DNA of 64,000 nt, from the NCBI RefSeq assembly GCF_964340395.1, contig NC_135566.1:842501-906500 (forward strand). Reading direction: 5' to 3'. The notes beneath the pieces were generated by a model. That model worked only from the letters and a program-made list of their open reading frames with translations. It ran no database searches and was not told the DNA's origin. Both the position numbers and the translations under genes were made by a program. This stretch comes from Glandiceps talaboti (lineage: Eukaryota; Hemichordata; Enteropneusta; Spengelidae). Positions 45,301 through 59,200 of the stretch are shown here, piece by piece (position 1 is the stretch's first letter; every line of letters starts with the position of its first letter).

Positions 45301-48300
45301 ATGTCAAACGTGCCATCCCAAGGTACATGTAGACATTGTACTTGTACTCCCCCTCTCTGCAGATAAATGTCAAACGTGCCATCCCAAGGTACATGTAGAC
45401 ATTGTATATGTACTCCCCCTCTCTGCAGATAAATGTCAAACGTGCCATCCCAAGGTACATGTAGACATTGTACATGTACTCCCTCTCTAGACTATCAACC
45501 AGGAACCACACAGCTTGGTAACCAGTCTCCTGAAATGCTATGTTTGATAGACTCTCACAGCCCACAGTCACTAGTTTCCCTGTCAGTATTGTATGTTTAC
45601 TTTGATCAACTACTGTACAAAAAAATGTAGTTATGAGTACATGTGTATGTTAATATATGAAAATATGTTCCTTTAACTGAGTAATAGGGAACTTGCAAAC
45701 CCGCCATGTTGAATGTTGCGTCATGGGAAATGTGATAATAAATGCTAATGAGTAGGTATCGTAAACAATACTGTTACCGGTACATTGTTTTTAACCACAG
45801 ATAATCAATTCATAGTCACCCTGACCATTGTGGGAGGTAGCTTCAGATAAGGTATCATGATAACCACAGATAATCCCATAGTTCTTTGCGTCTGAGCATG
45901 CTCAGTCTGGATTGCAAGTTCCCTATTGTATTCTATGATTTGTCCTTGCCAGTTTACACATCTCTCACATATTACATACACGTACACATACACATAAATG
46001 TAATTGATGTAGGCTCATCTTAAAGGAAGTATTTGGACATTTTATAAACTCATACATAGAACATGATATTAATTCCTACATGTAGATTGCCTACACTTTC
46101 AATAGTGTGACTCTTTACCATGTTTAGCTCTTATAGAAGGGTTACTCTGGAAGTGTCAACTCTGTATAACTTTATTGGACCATTGACATTTTTTATTGGA
46201 CCATGGACATTTTATCTTAACAAGTTTTTACATGTACAGTTGTTTGACTGAAGTTAATAGAAAATAGTGACAATTCAGGAAAGCTGAGTAAGAGAGTCTG
46301 TGTATATTTGTACATTGTAATTTGAAATGTGTCAGGGTTAGAGATGTGTCATGATTCAGTGACTAGTTACTGATATGTGTGTGACTCATGTCATTTTATA
46401 GACTGTCGACAGTCGCTCGCGCCTTTTTTCCATACGTTTTATCTAAACTCCGGTCCGGCGCAACACTAGTAATAGTATAATCGCAAACTGATTTCGAGGG
46501 CCGTATTGCAAAGGCCCAAGCGACTGTTGTCCCTTGCCGCGCCCTCATGCGATAACAATAGGAACATTCAGTTTGTAGACTATGGACATTTAGGTCATAG
46601 TTCACAAAGCTTGTCAATCAAAATGAACATGGCGTAGTCACCAAGCGAGTCAACACATCGAGACGCATTGGAAAAACTTTGATACTCGCACTTGAAAGAC
46701 TTTCAGAGAAGAATTATAGATACCTATGTATCTGGGAAAGATGTTTTCGTTAGTGTACTGACAGGAAGTGACAAGTCCATAGCCTATGAAGCCCGGGATA
46801 TGAAGTCGCAGGCCTGTGGGTTATACTTCCATGCTCCGATCGTTCTCGCGATACAGCTAACAACATCTAGTCTGCAATTGTCCCAGTAGTATCCTCATTG
46901 ATACAATGATAGCTCTAATATAATCCCGTATATAAACGGCGAAGGCCCTTTTATTTGTGGTAATTTTGCTAAACAATAGGGAAGTGGTAACAACCTAGCG
47001 GCCGACCCAGAGGTTCACCCCCCCCCCCCCACATCAACAACAAAAATCACATAAAAAGAAAACATCAAGGAAAAGACACAACAAACTGTCATATCATATA
47101 GCATCGTGATAAAGATTACGTAAATTGACTCCTCAATCGGTATCTGAAATAATGGGGTACAATAGCGTTAGGTATATATAGACTCAGTACTCTGTGGAGG
47201 CACTAGTTGAAGACGTGTCGGATCGGAGCACGATCTCCGTGCCGTGGTAAATATGGAGGCACTTTTCTGTTTCAGGTAGAACGTCTACCATTTGCACATT
47301 ATCTGCGCCTCACTATCAAACATTTTATACATGAATAGTATTACTATATAATATGCTAGCTGCAGTCGAGGGAAGGTAAAAAAGGTGTCCAAAACATCTG
47401 TTGCTTGACTGGAGTGTCGGTCGGAGTTGGTACAACAAGTCGACTTCCGTAGCACTCTCTCGCTCCAGTACCACTGTAACAGCTAGCTGCATGCTAAACA
47501 AGGCAATAGACTAGTGAGCATGACAATGTATCGGGCGTCGAGTTTGTCAACGACGTCATTTACGAATGTTATAAAAACGCGCGGTTTCAAGCTTTAACAA
47601 AGAAAGATAGGAAAGGAAAAAGTACTTGATTATGACCATCAAAATGCATTTACGAGGTCAAATTTGCGCTGCAGTTTACGTGTGTTGCACGTTGAGTAAC
47701 CTTACATTGAACTGTATGCAAATTATACGATAGAGTACCGCCCCATTAAATGACGTCACATCATGAATAAGTAATAGCAAGGGAGATGCGGCAAGGGACA
47801 ACAGTCGCTCGGGCCTTCGGCCCTCGACCTCGGGCCTTCGGCCCTCAATTTGCGATTAGACTAGTGTTGCGCGGGATCGGAGTTTAGATAAAACTTTGGG
47901 CAAAAAAGGCGCGAGCGACTGTCGACAGTCTAGTCATTTTATAGTGTGTACACGTACACATACAATTAGAATATGTCAAATGAGTAAGTTAGCAGAGTCA
48001 GAATTCAAATTCAGTATAGGTATTGGTATAGACTATAGGTTACTAGTATATCATATGTTCTTTGATGGTACAATGACATGTATGATAATATGCTAGATCT
48101 TTTGTGGAGCTGTTTTGTAAGTTGTGGTATAAAGGGCTGTTGTACCATCAATACAAAAAAAATGTAGATGTGTGCCAGGGGTAATACAAATGAAATTGTA
48201 AATAATGGGAAAGTACTTAAAAACACTTACTGTTATGTTCCAACAAATATGAATTGCACATTTGCAGTTGGTATGGTTTATGTACATGTATATTACCAGT

Positions 48301-51300
48301 ATGTCATATTTTGAACAGCTTGGACATTTTCAGATATCCTGATTGGTACAAATGTATCATTATCAATTAATTATTATTGCCTTGATAATTAACTTTTATG
48401 AAATATATTGGTACAACAAGTGATTCATTAAGAAAGTAATCAAGGTTATGTATCAAATGTACATGTACCAATACCTATATGAAGCATTGTAGAGTCCATT
48501 CATATGTATTATTGAATCATTGTCATTGACAATCTAGTCCTACCAGGTGCCCATTTTAGACTTGCTAAAGAGAGACATACAGGTGTTTTAGTTCTTCTTG
48601 TGTGCCATGAGATAGATCAATGGCCTAATATCAAATTAATGTACAATTTATTTTTAAAAAAAACTTACTGGAGAAAATGATAATAAACAACCTAATTTAA
48701 GGTCATGTCACATTTACTACATGTATGTGACTGACCCCAGTTGACCTGTTGCTTTATCCTTGTAATATTACTGTCAATGTCACCTTATTATTAGCATACT
48801 AATTTTCTCATTACTCAGATCTTTGAATGTCAGTGTACATGTAGCCCAGCCTTGGTAGAATAAAATCAGTCATATTTTGCCATGGTTTCATTTTAGGTAC
48901 AATACATGTAAGATGTTGGTTTCATATCATCATTAATTACTAATTAATTACTAATTGATTACATCATTAATGAATTAATTATGTACACAAAGTATATTGA
49001 ATCATAGACTGTCTATGATTCAGTGTATGAAGTTACAAATGAACTGACGTCAAACATATCTTGTTATGTTGATTGTAAAGTTTGAATACTTTAATACAAA
49101 AGTCCTAATCGATTTTATGGATTATCATGAATTTTGTGAATTGGTGAGTTGGCAATGGAAACTTATTGTGTTATTGTATACTGAATATTGATATTCTGTT
49201 TTATTTATTTCTTCACAGCATATCTTTACAGCTTTTGGTGGAAATACAAAAGGTTTAAATTTCAAAGATCTCTTCTGTGGACTCGTTTTGTTGACCCGAG
49301 GGAGGAGAGAAGAAAAAATTAAATGTGAGTAGTCAATCAGCCAGTCAAAACGTCTGTAATTTTACCGTGATTTTACGTTATCTTTTGCCTTTTGAAAATG
49401 CCAGCAAACTACAACTAGAAACAGTTCAATTCTCTAATAGCTGAAATACCCTTCATTCATCATTTATGATGTTATGTATACAGGCTTGATGTCCATATGT
49501 AAACATGTATTGTTCCAAGAAATAAACTCAGTCCAACTATGACAATTGAATTCATTAGAAGTGAGCGGGAGTACATCAAAATTTTGACAAATTGTGAGGT
49601 GAAAATGATGACTACTCAACCAGTTACTACAATCTTCAGGTGATGTTTATTAGCACCAACGTTTTGGCAATACACAAATTTTACCATGAAGAAGGCAATT
49701 TGTGTATTGCTGAATTGCTGGTACTAATAAAGATCACCTGAAGATTGTAGTAACTGACTGAGTACATCCATCATTTTCACCTCATAATATGTAAACAGTT
49801 ATGAATTGGGTACAGACCCAGTAACTTGTTTGTGAAATTTGTGTGACTGGTGATAAGGTTTAATCACTAGGCAATTAGACATACCTCAGCAACCACATAT
49901 TAAAATTTTATGAGCTGAAAGTAAGAATAACAAATTAAATTATTATTTGTAGTTACAGTACTGAAACTTTAAACTTTGACAGCTTGTAAAATCTTTTAAA
50001 ATTTTTCTTATGTTGATTGATTCCTGTTGTTTTGCTGTGATGTCATAAATAGAATAGTGGTAATATCCTACACAGAGTTGTTGACAACCATCTCCCTCCA
50101 TTGACTTCCCCTTCCAGTCAAATAGTGGCAATCTCCTACAGAGAGTTGTTGAAAACCATCTCCCTCCATTGACTTCCCCTTCTGGTCAAATAGTGGTAAT
50201 CTCCTACATAGAGTTGCTGAAAACCATCTCCCTCCATTGACTTCCCCTTCTGGTCAAATAGTGGTAATCTCCTACACAGAGTTGTTGAAAACCATCTCCC
50301 TCCATTGACTTCCCCTTCTGGTCAAATAGTGGTAATCTCCTACATAGAGTTGTTGAAAACCATCTCCCTCCATTGACTTCCCCTTCTGGTCAAATAGTGG
50401 TAATCTCCTACACAGAGTTGTTGAAAACCATCTCCCTCCATTGACTTCCCCTTCTGGTCAAATAGTGGTAATCTCCTACATAGAGTTGTTGAAAACCATC
50501 TCCCTCCATTGACTTCCCCTTCTGGTCAAATAGTGGTAATCTCCTACATAGAGTTGTTGAAAACCATCTCCCTCCATTGACTTCCCCTTCTGGGCAAATA
50601 GTGGTAATCTCCTACACAGAGTTGTTGAAAACCATCTCCCACCATTGACTTCCCCATCCAGTCAAATATTTAAAGCAGTGATGCAATAAGTAGCGACCAT
50701 GTTGGATGTATAACAATAAAAACACAAACAGACATATTTTACTGTTGTCAGATAACCTACATAACCTGGTCATAACCTTTCAGAATAAAAAAAATACCAT
50801 TTAGATAACACTGTGTATATGGTTCATCCACCCTTTCTGATAACAATAAAGACCAAGTTTACGTGAAAGAGAAGTACCTTGTATGTTTACACTGTATAGA
50901 ATGATATGAATATAAGCCGCCATCTTGTTTACAAGTTGTCACAAACAACCAATCAGAAACGAAGACATGGATACATGCCACCATCTTGTTTACAAGTTGT
51001 CACAAACAACCAATCAGAAAGGAAGACATGGATACATGCCGCCATCTTGTTTACAAGTTGTCACAAACAACCAATCAGAAAGGAAGAAATTAAATATGGC
51101 TGCCACTCATGGCAACTATAAATTATGGGATATCAATTTGTAGGAGTCTGAGGATAGTACTTAGTAGGTGATATCATATAAACTCTCTGGGGAGAACACA
51201 TAATATTATTATGACATTTTACAGACTGATAGATGGGTTGGGAATTTTTGAGTATCATGCCATGTGTAGTCAATGAAAAAGGACATTTACCTCTCTTGAG

Positions 51301-52974
51301 AAAAGGTTTCATTTCGTACTCTTTACTTTCGATGTTTTATGAATGTACATAACTGTCAAATAAACTTACATGCCTCAAAACAACTGGAAAGATTTCATAT
51401 TTTCAATTTGGTTTATTTTTTCTTTAAATATTTGTCTGAATAGTGTTGACAGGAGCATAATTTTAATGTTAGACAACAACATATTGATAAATGTATATAT
51501 GAAATACCCACACTGATGCCTCACAAATCCCTGGCAACAACTATGTGTTGATGGTCAGATAGTCTAATATATTTCTATTCAGTTTCTTGTCACATTACTT
51601 CTGAATCACCAGTTTTAATGATTAAGTACACATTGTTTGTCTTGTGGTAAAGTTAAGCTTACCCTTTCTATGGTGTAAGAAGATTTACATATAACTTAGT
51701 TGAAAAATCATTGAGATTATCATCAGATATCAGCTCTGAAAATTTTATAATTTGAATAGCCTGTTTTCCTAGACATGTGTCTGAATTAATAAAATCCCCA
51801 GTAACTGTAACTAACATTTTTTTACAGAACTTGTCAATTTTAATGCATTTTATTGTACATACTGAGCATTTATGATTAATTATTATTTATTTGTTTATTT
51901 ATTTATTTATTTATTTAATGGAAGACCAAAGGAAGCAAGTCCCATTTTACAGCTCCTACAAAAAAAGTGATTTGTTCGTGTGTTGTTGTTGTTGTTGTTG
52001 TTGTTGTTTACACATTACCTAGTGATCAAACTCTATCAGTATGCTATAAATTTTACAAGATAATAATAATAATCTGAATTGGTCTAGAAAAAGTAAGAAA
52101 TGTGTTATCATGGTCGTCACTGTGCTGCATCCTTGCATTTGATCAAAGCAGGAGGAAACTGGAATTCGAGGGGAAAAACTGCATTGTTTGGTATTGGGTC
52201 ACCCTTGTTATCAAAATTAACTATTGCATGCTGGGAACATTTGAACCCAGACCTAGACTGCAGTGGTAAGAAACAGACATCAAACAAGTGTTTACACATG
52301 GCCATCATTTACTAGTAAACAGGTCATTCAACTGATTTGAAGGAATTAACCATTTCAGTAATGGGTGTATTTTACATCGTATGAAAAGTTATAGCCACAA
52401 TGCAATCTGATTAAAATCTGATGTGGTGAAAGCAGCTAAATGCTTTATTTACTTCTATTTCCATCATTTTGTGTCGTTTGTTTTATTCTGAATGATCGCC
52501 ACCTTCCCACGGTGATCACTCGGAACAAATCAAACGACACAAAACGATGGAAATAGGTAAATAAAGCATTTAGTCGTTTTCACCACATCAGATTGAGCTA
52601 CAATGTAGTGTGTATATGAAAAATTGGAATGAAGACAATTTGATTAGAATCTAATGAAGGAGTGGCTCAATTAGAGTTATTTTAATACCATATTTCATGT
52701 CAAGTGTAGTTGTCCATTCTGTTCTCAAGGAACAATGTGGTCAACTGGTCACCTGAGGTATAAACAAATGAGAATACAAAGGAGAAGCAAAGCAGATGTG
52801 AAATATGGTAAATCAAACCTTCTCCTTGATCAGGTTTTAATCAGATTGAGAATGTAATAGGTATTGATTGTATTCCAATGAGGTGGTTAAAAGCTGGTTT
52901 TTTAATACCCTTTATTCTCCCAATGTCAGCTATATTCAAATCAACATATATAAACTTTCAAGTAACCTTAAACA

Positions 52975-53060
<86 letters not shown>

Positions 53061-53171
53061 ACACAAACACACACACACACACAGACAGACAGACAGACAC
53101 AGGCAGACACACACACCCACACACAGACACACACCCACACACACCCACACACACACACACACACCCGCACG

Positions 53172-53221
<50 letters not shown>

Positions 53222-56200
53222 GAGAGAGACAGATACACAAATAGTATTTCAGCAATACTATGTTGAACTATCATACTAGTTAAATTGGGTCACATAGTAT
53301 TAATTTGACATGATATTAATCATATAAATGCAATTATTCCTCTATAATTTGTAGATTGATTTCATATTTATTATTGATATGAATTATATGGATTTGTTCA
53401 TATCCTGCAGTCCCTTTGCTTGAAATATCATATTTTATATCATACTGCTGGTGATGTTATTATTTAAAATGAATTCAGCTTTTAGCACATGTAAACTTTA
53501 GTCCAGTAGTGTTATAGCCTAGAGGCATGAGAAAGTGTGTATGTTCATAAAATGATAAATATGGTAGCTGAGTCATAGCCCTTCACTGAGTTCTTAGAGT
53601 AGTAAGTCCCTACTTCACTATTTCTTCCTAGGAATAGGACTACATTAATGACATTGTATGAGTAGTACATTTGTAAGTTTTCACTTGACTATTTCTTGAC
53701 TAGGAATAGATTAATATGACATTATATCCTTTTGCTGTGTACATTTCCAGTAACCGTACCAGTAAATAGAATAACAGACACTGTATGTTGTGTTGTGTTG
53801 TGTTGTGTTGTGTTGTGTTGTGTTGTGTTGTGTTGTGTTGTGTTGTGTTGTGTTATGCTATGTTATGCTACATTTGTATGTCATGTCATGTTATGTTATG
53901 TTATGTTATGTTATGTTATGTTATGTTATTGTTTATTAAGGTGTCCTATGTGGACTTAACAAATTATAAAATTTACAAGGGAAAAGAGCCATATCCAGCC
54001 CTCTGGCTTATAGGACACAATAATATCAAATTAAATACATAAAATAAATAAATATCACATACATGTACATCTTAATTGTAAATAAAGGTTTTCCTACGGT
54101 TAAAGGCCTCATGTAAAAAGTTTGTAAGTAATTCTTGGTATGAAATGATAATTGTGCCCCTTTAGTTTGAAGTTTAGCTTAGAAGGTATGGGTTTGATAA
54201 ACCACAAACTCTTGAAATGTAAATGATGTACAAATGTACATATATGTTGTATACCAAAGTATACCAAGGATGTGAGAATGAATGTTCATTGACTCTAGGT
54301 TCTTACTTATTATATTAATGAAAATTTCTACTCACAGAATCAAAAATAGCCCACTTTAGTAAATTTCTACTGACAGAATCAAAAATAGCCCACTTTAGTA
54401 CATCTGAGACTTCAGCCAAAATTTGGGATTTGTTTCCAAGAAATATTTTGACTTTGACTCTTTGAGTAGAAATTTTTATGACTTAGTAGTAGTTAGTGTA
54501 TACCAAGGATATTATGATAATACATGTTGTCACATCAGTGTAGTAAGGTCATATCTGCCTATATAAAATTGCATAGCAGATACGACCTTACTGCACTGAC
54601 ACAATGTATAGCCATGGATAACAAGAATAGTACAAGGGAATTGGTTTCAAGTCTTTAAATTTATCTAACAGGCCAAGGATTTTGTCAGTGGGATAACAGA
54701 AGTAAGAATAATCACAACCTAAGGAAAAGAAATATTGTACATTGACAGTTTAAGAGTCATGCATGTATAGGTTATCTATAATTCAACATATACATTTGTA
54801 GATACATTTTATAATTGGGTTTTAATGAAAAAAATTACCTGTAACTATGGCAATGACATTATGAGCAATTCTCAGTTTTCTGAATTTTGTATGGTAACAA
54901 ACTATAATGATTGATTAGTGAAGCCATAGTATGTATTTGTTGGCTAATGAAAAAATTATTGACAAAATGTTTCTATCATTCTGTTTTTACCCTTTAACAT
55001 TTAAACAAGTCGGTCGGAAGGAAAATAAAAATTTCATATGTAATGAAATTGACAAATTGCCCAAAAGTACTTAAATATACAGAAAAGTCATGTGCATATT
55101 AAAAACATCTTTGAGCTGACTATTAAATATACAAATTATTGATAAATGGAAAGCTTGCAATTTGAAAGTGACTGGTTGAGCTGTATGTGTTTGAATAGGA
55201 ACTATATATGTCATTGAACTTGTTATTTGGCAGCCTGGAACACATTTACTTTGTACTTTCTATGGAGCATGTCAGTTAATGGATGAGTGAGTGCAGCACC
55301 ACCTCATTTCCTGCTTATTAGCTATAGTCTCTTTGATAACACTCATTACCTTCAAGTCAATCAATTATGTCTTTGATAACATCACAATGACCACATAACT
55401 ATTGACTGTTAAAAAGAAAGATGTTCATTAAAATATCGTGACATGTAATAGATTTGTACTATGTATTAGAGTCACGCAATGAAAGCAGAAAGCTACCTGT
55501 ATGCTGTATGTATGTATGTATGTATGTATGTATGTATGTATGTATGTATGTATGTATGTATGTATGTATGTATGTATGTATGTATGTATGTATGTATGTA
55601 TGTATGTATGTATGTATGTATGTATGTATGTATGTATGTATGTATGTATGTATGTATGTATGTATGTATGTATGTTGTATGTTGGTGCTGATCACTATGT
55701 TAAATGTTCTCATTGCTTGTCCACCATTTAAAATAAAGTAGTCTAGAAATTGTATAATTTTTGCGCAAAATTTAATTGTATACAATATTGAAGTAATTAG
55801 ATGTTATTCCCCAATATTTTCCTTCGTTACAGCCAAGGAAATTATGAGTGACCTAAGGGGCCTTTGTTGCGACTTGTAGTGACAAACTACTTAGGTCACA
55901 AGTATTTTCATTTGATACAATGAACCCAGCATCCATTATGAACATTCCATTCTCGCATAAGTGTACAATATATTTACAAATTGTATTCAGATTTGATAAA
56001 TGCTCACATATAACTATGAATATTAATCAATGTGTTTTTTCACTCAGCAAGATTTTAAAAGGCAGCAGTACTGTAGAAAATTTGCATCTTGCATTCATAG
56101 TAACTTTTAAAAGCAACATTCAAATCAATAATATCAGTCATCATCCACACAAAACTTGTGAATATGTTCGTCCATTCAACAACAGAAATATTCTGTATGT

Positions 56201-59200
56201 ATTTTATATTTTCATTGAGAGGTAAAAATCTAATCAGGCATTAAAATATTATAACAGGAATGTTGAAGTGGTATTGACATATTGTGTATTTGTATAGAAC
56301 TTTTAGAGAATGTGAACAAAACGTTATGAAACTGATATGCATACACTTTATATCGTAGCATTGGTTTCTCTGTCAGCTTAGAGTAGAATATTACATGCCT
56401 AGAAAAAATTTGTGAGAACTACTCTTTGGTACTTGAGAAGCCTTTCTAAGTTCTTGTAAATATAAACTTGAATTGTTTTGCCCTAATATTTCATGTTATG
56501 TTGCACTGTATAGGTTTGTCCTTTGTATAAGACTAATAAATGTCTACTAACTCTACTCTAAACTTTATATGTTATACAAATAATACCCAAGTTATGTTTT
56601 TGCCAAGGTTTGATAAGCCTGTTAACGCAGGAAAATTTGATAAAATTTGCCTAGATTTTCATGTACCTAGAATTTGGGTTGGGAACTAGTAGACTACAGT
56701 AAAAACTCTGGTAAATTTGGCCTAATTGCTAGTTCTTTATATTATCCAAAAATAACCAAATGGAAAATGTCTTAGAATGGTGTAATTTGAGATCCCTTCC
56801 TTCACTTTTTATACATATATTGGATATTTAAACGAACGGTAAAAACTCCACTTTGAGTCATTACCTGCACATGATTGATGTTGAAGACTTACATATTATT
56901 AATCATTAGTTGTTTATTACTTAATGTGGTCATTATACTGAGGTACATACAGTATTAACCAAAATTGACATTTTTGTCATTCGAAATTATAAAAATGTCA
57001 ATTTGTTAATACTTTTACACTTTTAATTTATTCATTGACAATATATGTCAATCAATACCTCTTATTAATTTGAATGAATTTATTTGAAGTATAAGTAAAT
57101 TGAAAATGATTGTTTGTTTTCACTTTTTCTGTATTTGAGGAATATTTGTATCATAGTTGCTTTTCTCACAAAATCCTGATGTTTAAATTGAAGTGTGATA
57201 ACATCTCTATCAATGCTGTGTAGGTTTAGCATTGATATTCACCATGTAGTTTGTAATCTAATGTACAGTACAGGTTTGTAGTCTTGACAGTCCCATAGGC
57301 AATTTAATCCAATCTAACTACAAACACCTCTATTGAAATTCTACCTTGCCATGACCTTTTCTAAGCTTACTGACCCCTTACTCTATGATGTGTATCGTGG
57401 AGATCTCTTGTGTCCCATATCTAATGTTACATATCTTTCAATTAATTGGACATTTATGAACCTTATTAGTAGCGTTTTGCCGAAACATGCAAAATTTGAC
57501 ATGAATGTTGGTGGGCATATCATAAGTCATGCTTGAACACAGGTAGTGCAAATTTTGACATGATGTAAATCGTGTGTACACATATATATTATAATGAGTT
57601 GAAGTCTTCACATTCCAAATCCAGCATTATACATGCAAACAAGGTATACCTGTGATCTCAGATGATTGTGTACATGTTGTTCCACAAGGTTTTATGATGA
57701 GGTCATGTGACTTATCATGTGATCACATACCCATTTCATGTACATTCTGTAGATATTCTGAAGAGGTTTGTTATACTCTTACATAATTCTGATATCATCT
57801 TTGACAATATGTGATCGAAATATTTCAGATAAAGAGTGCAATAAAATACTTTGAATGAATAGTAAGCAGTACCATAATTTTAATGCACAAAAGCATACAT
57901 GTACACATATTTATCATGTGTGCACAGTGAAATACAAATACAATGCATGTTTGTGTCTGTATCTATGTGTGTCTATCTGTGTGCATGTGCCTGCTCACAT
58001 GTTTTCTGCAATTGAGTGAAGGGCTAAGTTTTAACTGTAAGAAAACCCCAAATACTTTTTAAAAATGAAAAAAAAAAACATTTCGCCAATTGCCTTGGTA
58101 CATGTACATGTACATGTACACATACAGGTAGTTGTAGGGGATATATTGCTGTGGATGTCTATAGAAATTAAATGCTAAAGTGTAATAATTACATCATAAA
58201 TTAGGTATGTAAATTGCATGTGATTTACGGTCAAAATGCAGTGTACATCTACCTACTGGTGGGTTGTTCTGATATTTTGTGAATAAAATACTACATGAAC
58301 TTTGTAAAAGGATTTCTACACTTTCTAGGCAAGATGATCTTATCCATCATTCGTCAATTTTGTCTACAATGTTACATTTTGTCAAAAGACTTCAACACAG
58401 ATATTATTGTATAGAATTGTACTACCTGGATATATTTCATTTTCATGATATTTCTAGGGGGTCTGAATCATAGTACTAGTAGCCTACTTGTAGACTTACC
58501 AGTCCTACTTGCCTACAGGTAGACTACAGTTAGGATAGCTGAAATAGTGTAGTAGTGTTAGTCATACATGTCTACAGGTAGGCTACAGTTAGGATAGCTG
58601 AAATAGTGTAGTACTAGTAGTGTTAGTTCTTCAAGTCTACAGGTAGGCTAGAATCATAGAAACAAATAATACTATACTATTGTTTAGGAATACTCAATTT
58701 GTAGTTTTGCAATGTAAATAAAAAAGATGTACAAATGTACTTGGAAATCCATTAAAAAAAAAGAAGACAAAAAGTCATCTGTAAGACCAGACAACACATT
58801 CTACATTTGTACCCCATCATGCCATAGTTCCTATTGTATCAACAGGTAATAAAAGACATTAAAAATAGAACACAAAACACAATATTACATAAAATGATGT
58901 AATAATCAAAAGGCTTGACTGTGAGAAATATTAGTGAAAAATTGAAAATAAAAACCAATTACATCTATTGTCTGAGTCTCTGATAAATAAAGAAAAATGA
59001 TTACATCACTTCATTACTTAGTATTTCCTTACATGTACATACATGTTATGTATTAAATAAGTATGCAACTACATTGTATATTTTTCTTATTACTAGATAA
59101 TTCATCTTAGTTTTTGTATAAAATGTACCGTACATACTGATTAACTCATTACATCAATCCCATTAATGCCTATAATCTGTTCATAGTTTCATTGCCCGTA

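Noticed and set aside
44954-45571. 205-residue minus-strand and 143-residue plus-strand frames with CQTCHPK or YMYLGMARL repeats
   Set aside because: Both strands are open across the same 66-bp array, which is expected from its period; the Cys/His spacing on the plus strand is not a real zinc finger.
46396-46617. Minus-strand 73-residue frame at the left end of the RecQ-bearing element
   Set aside because: It reads through the terminal inverted repeat and has no conserved motif.
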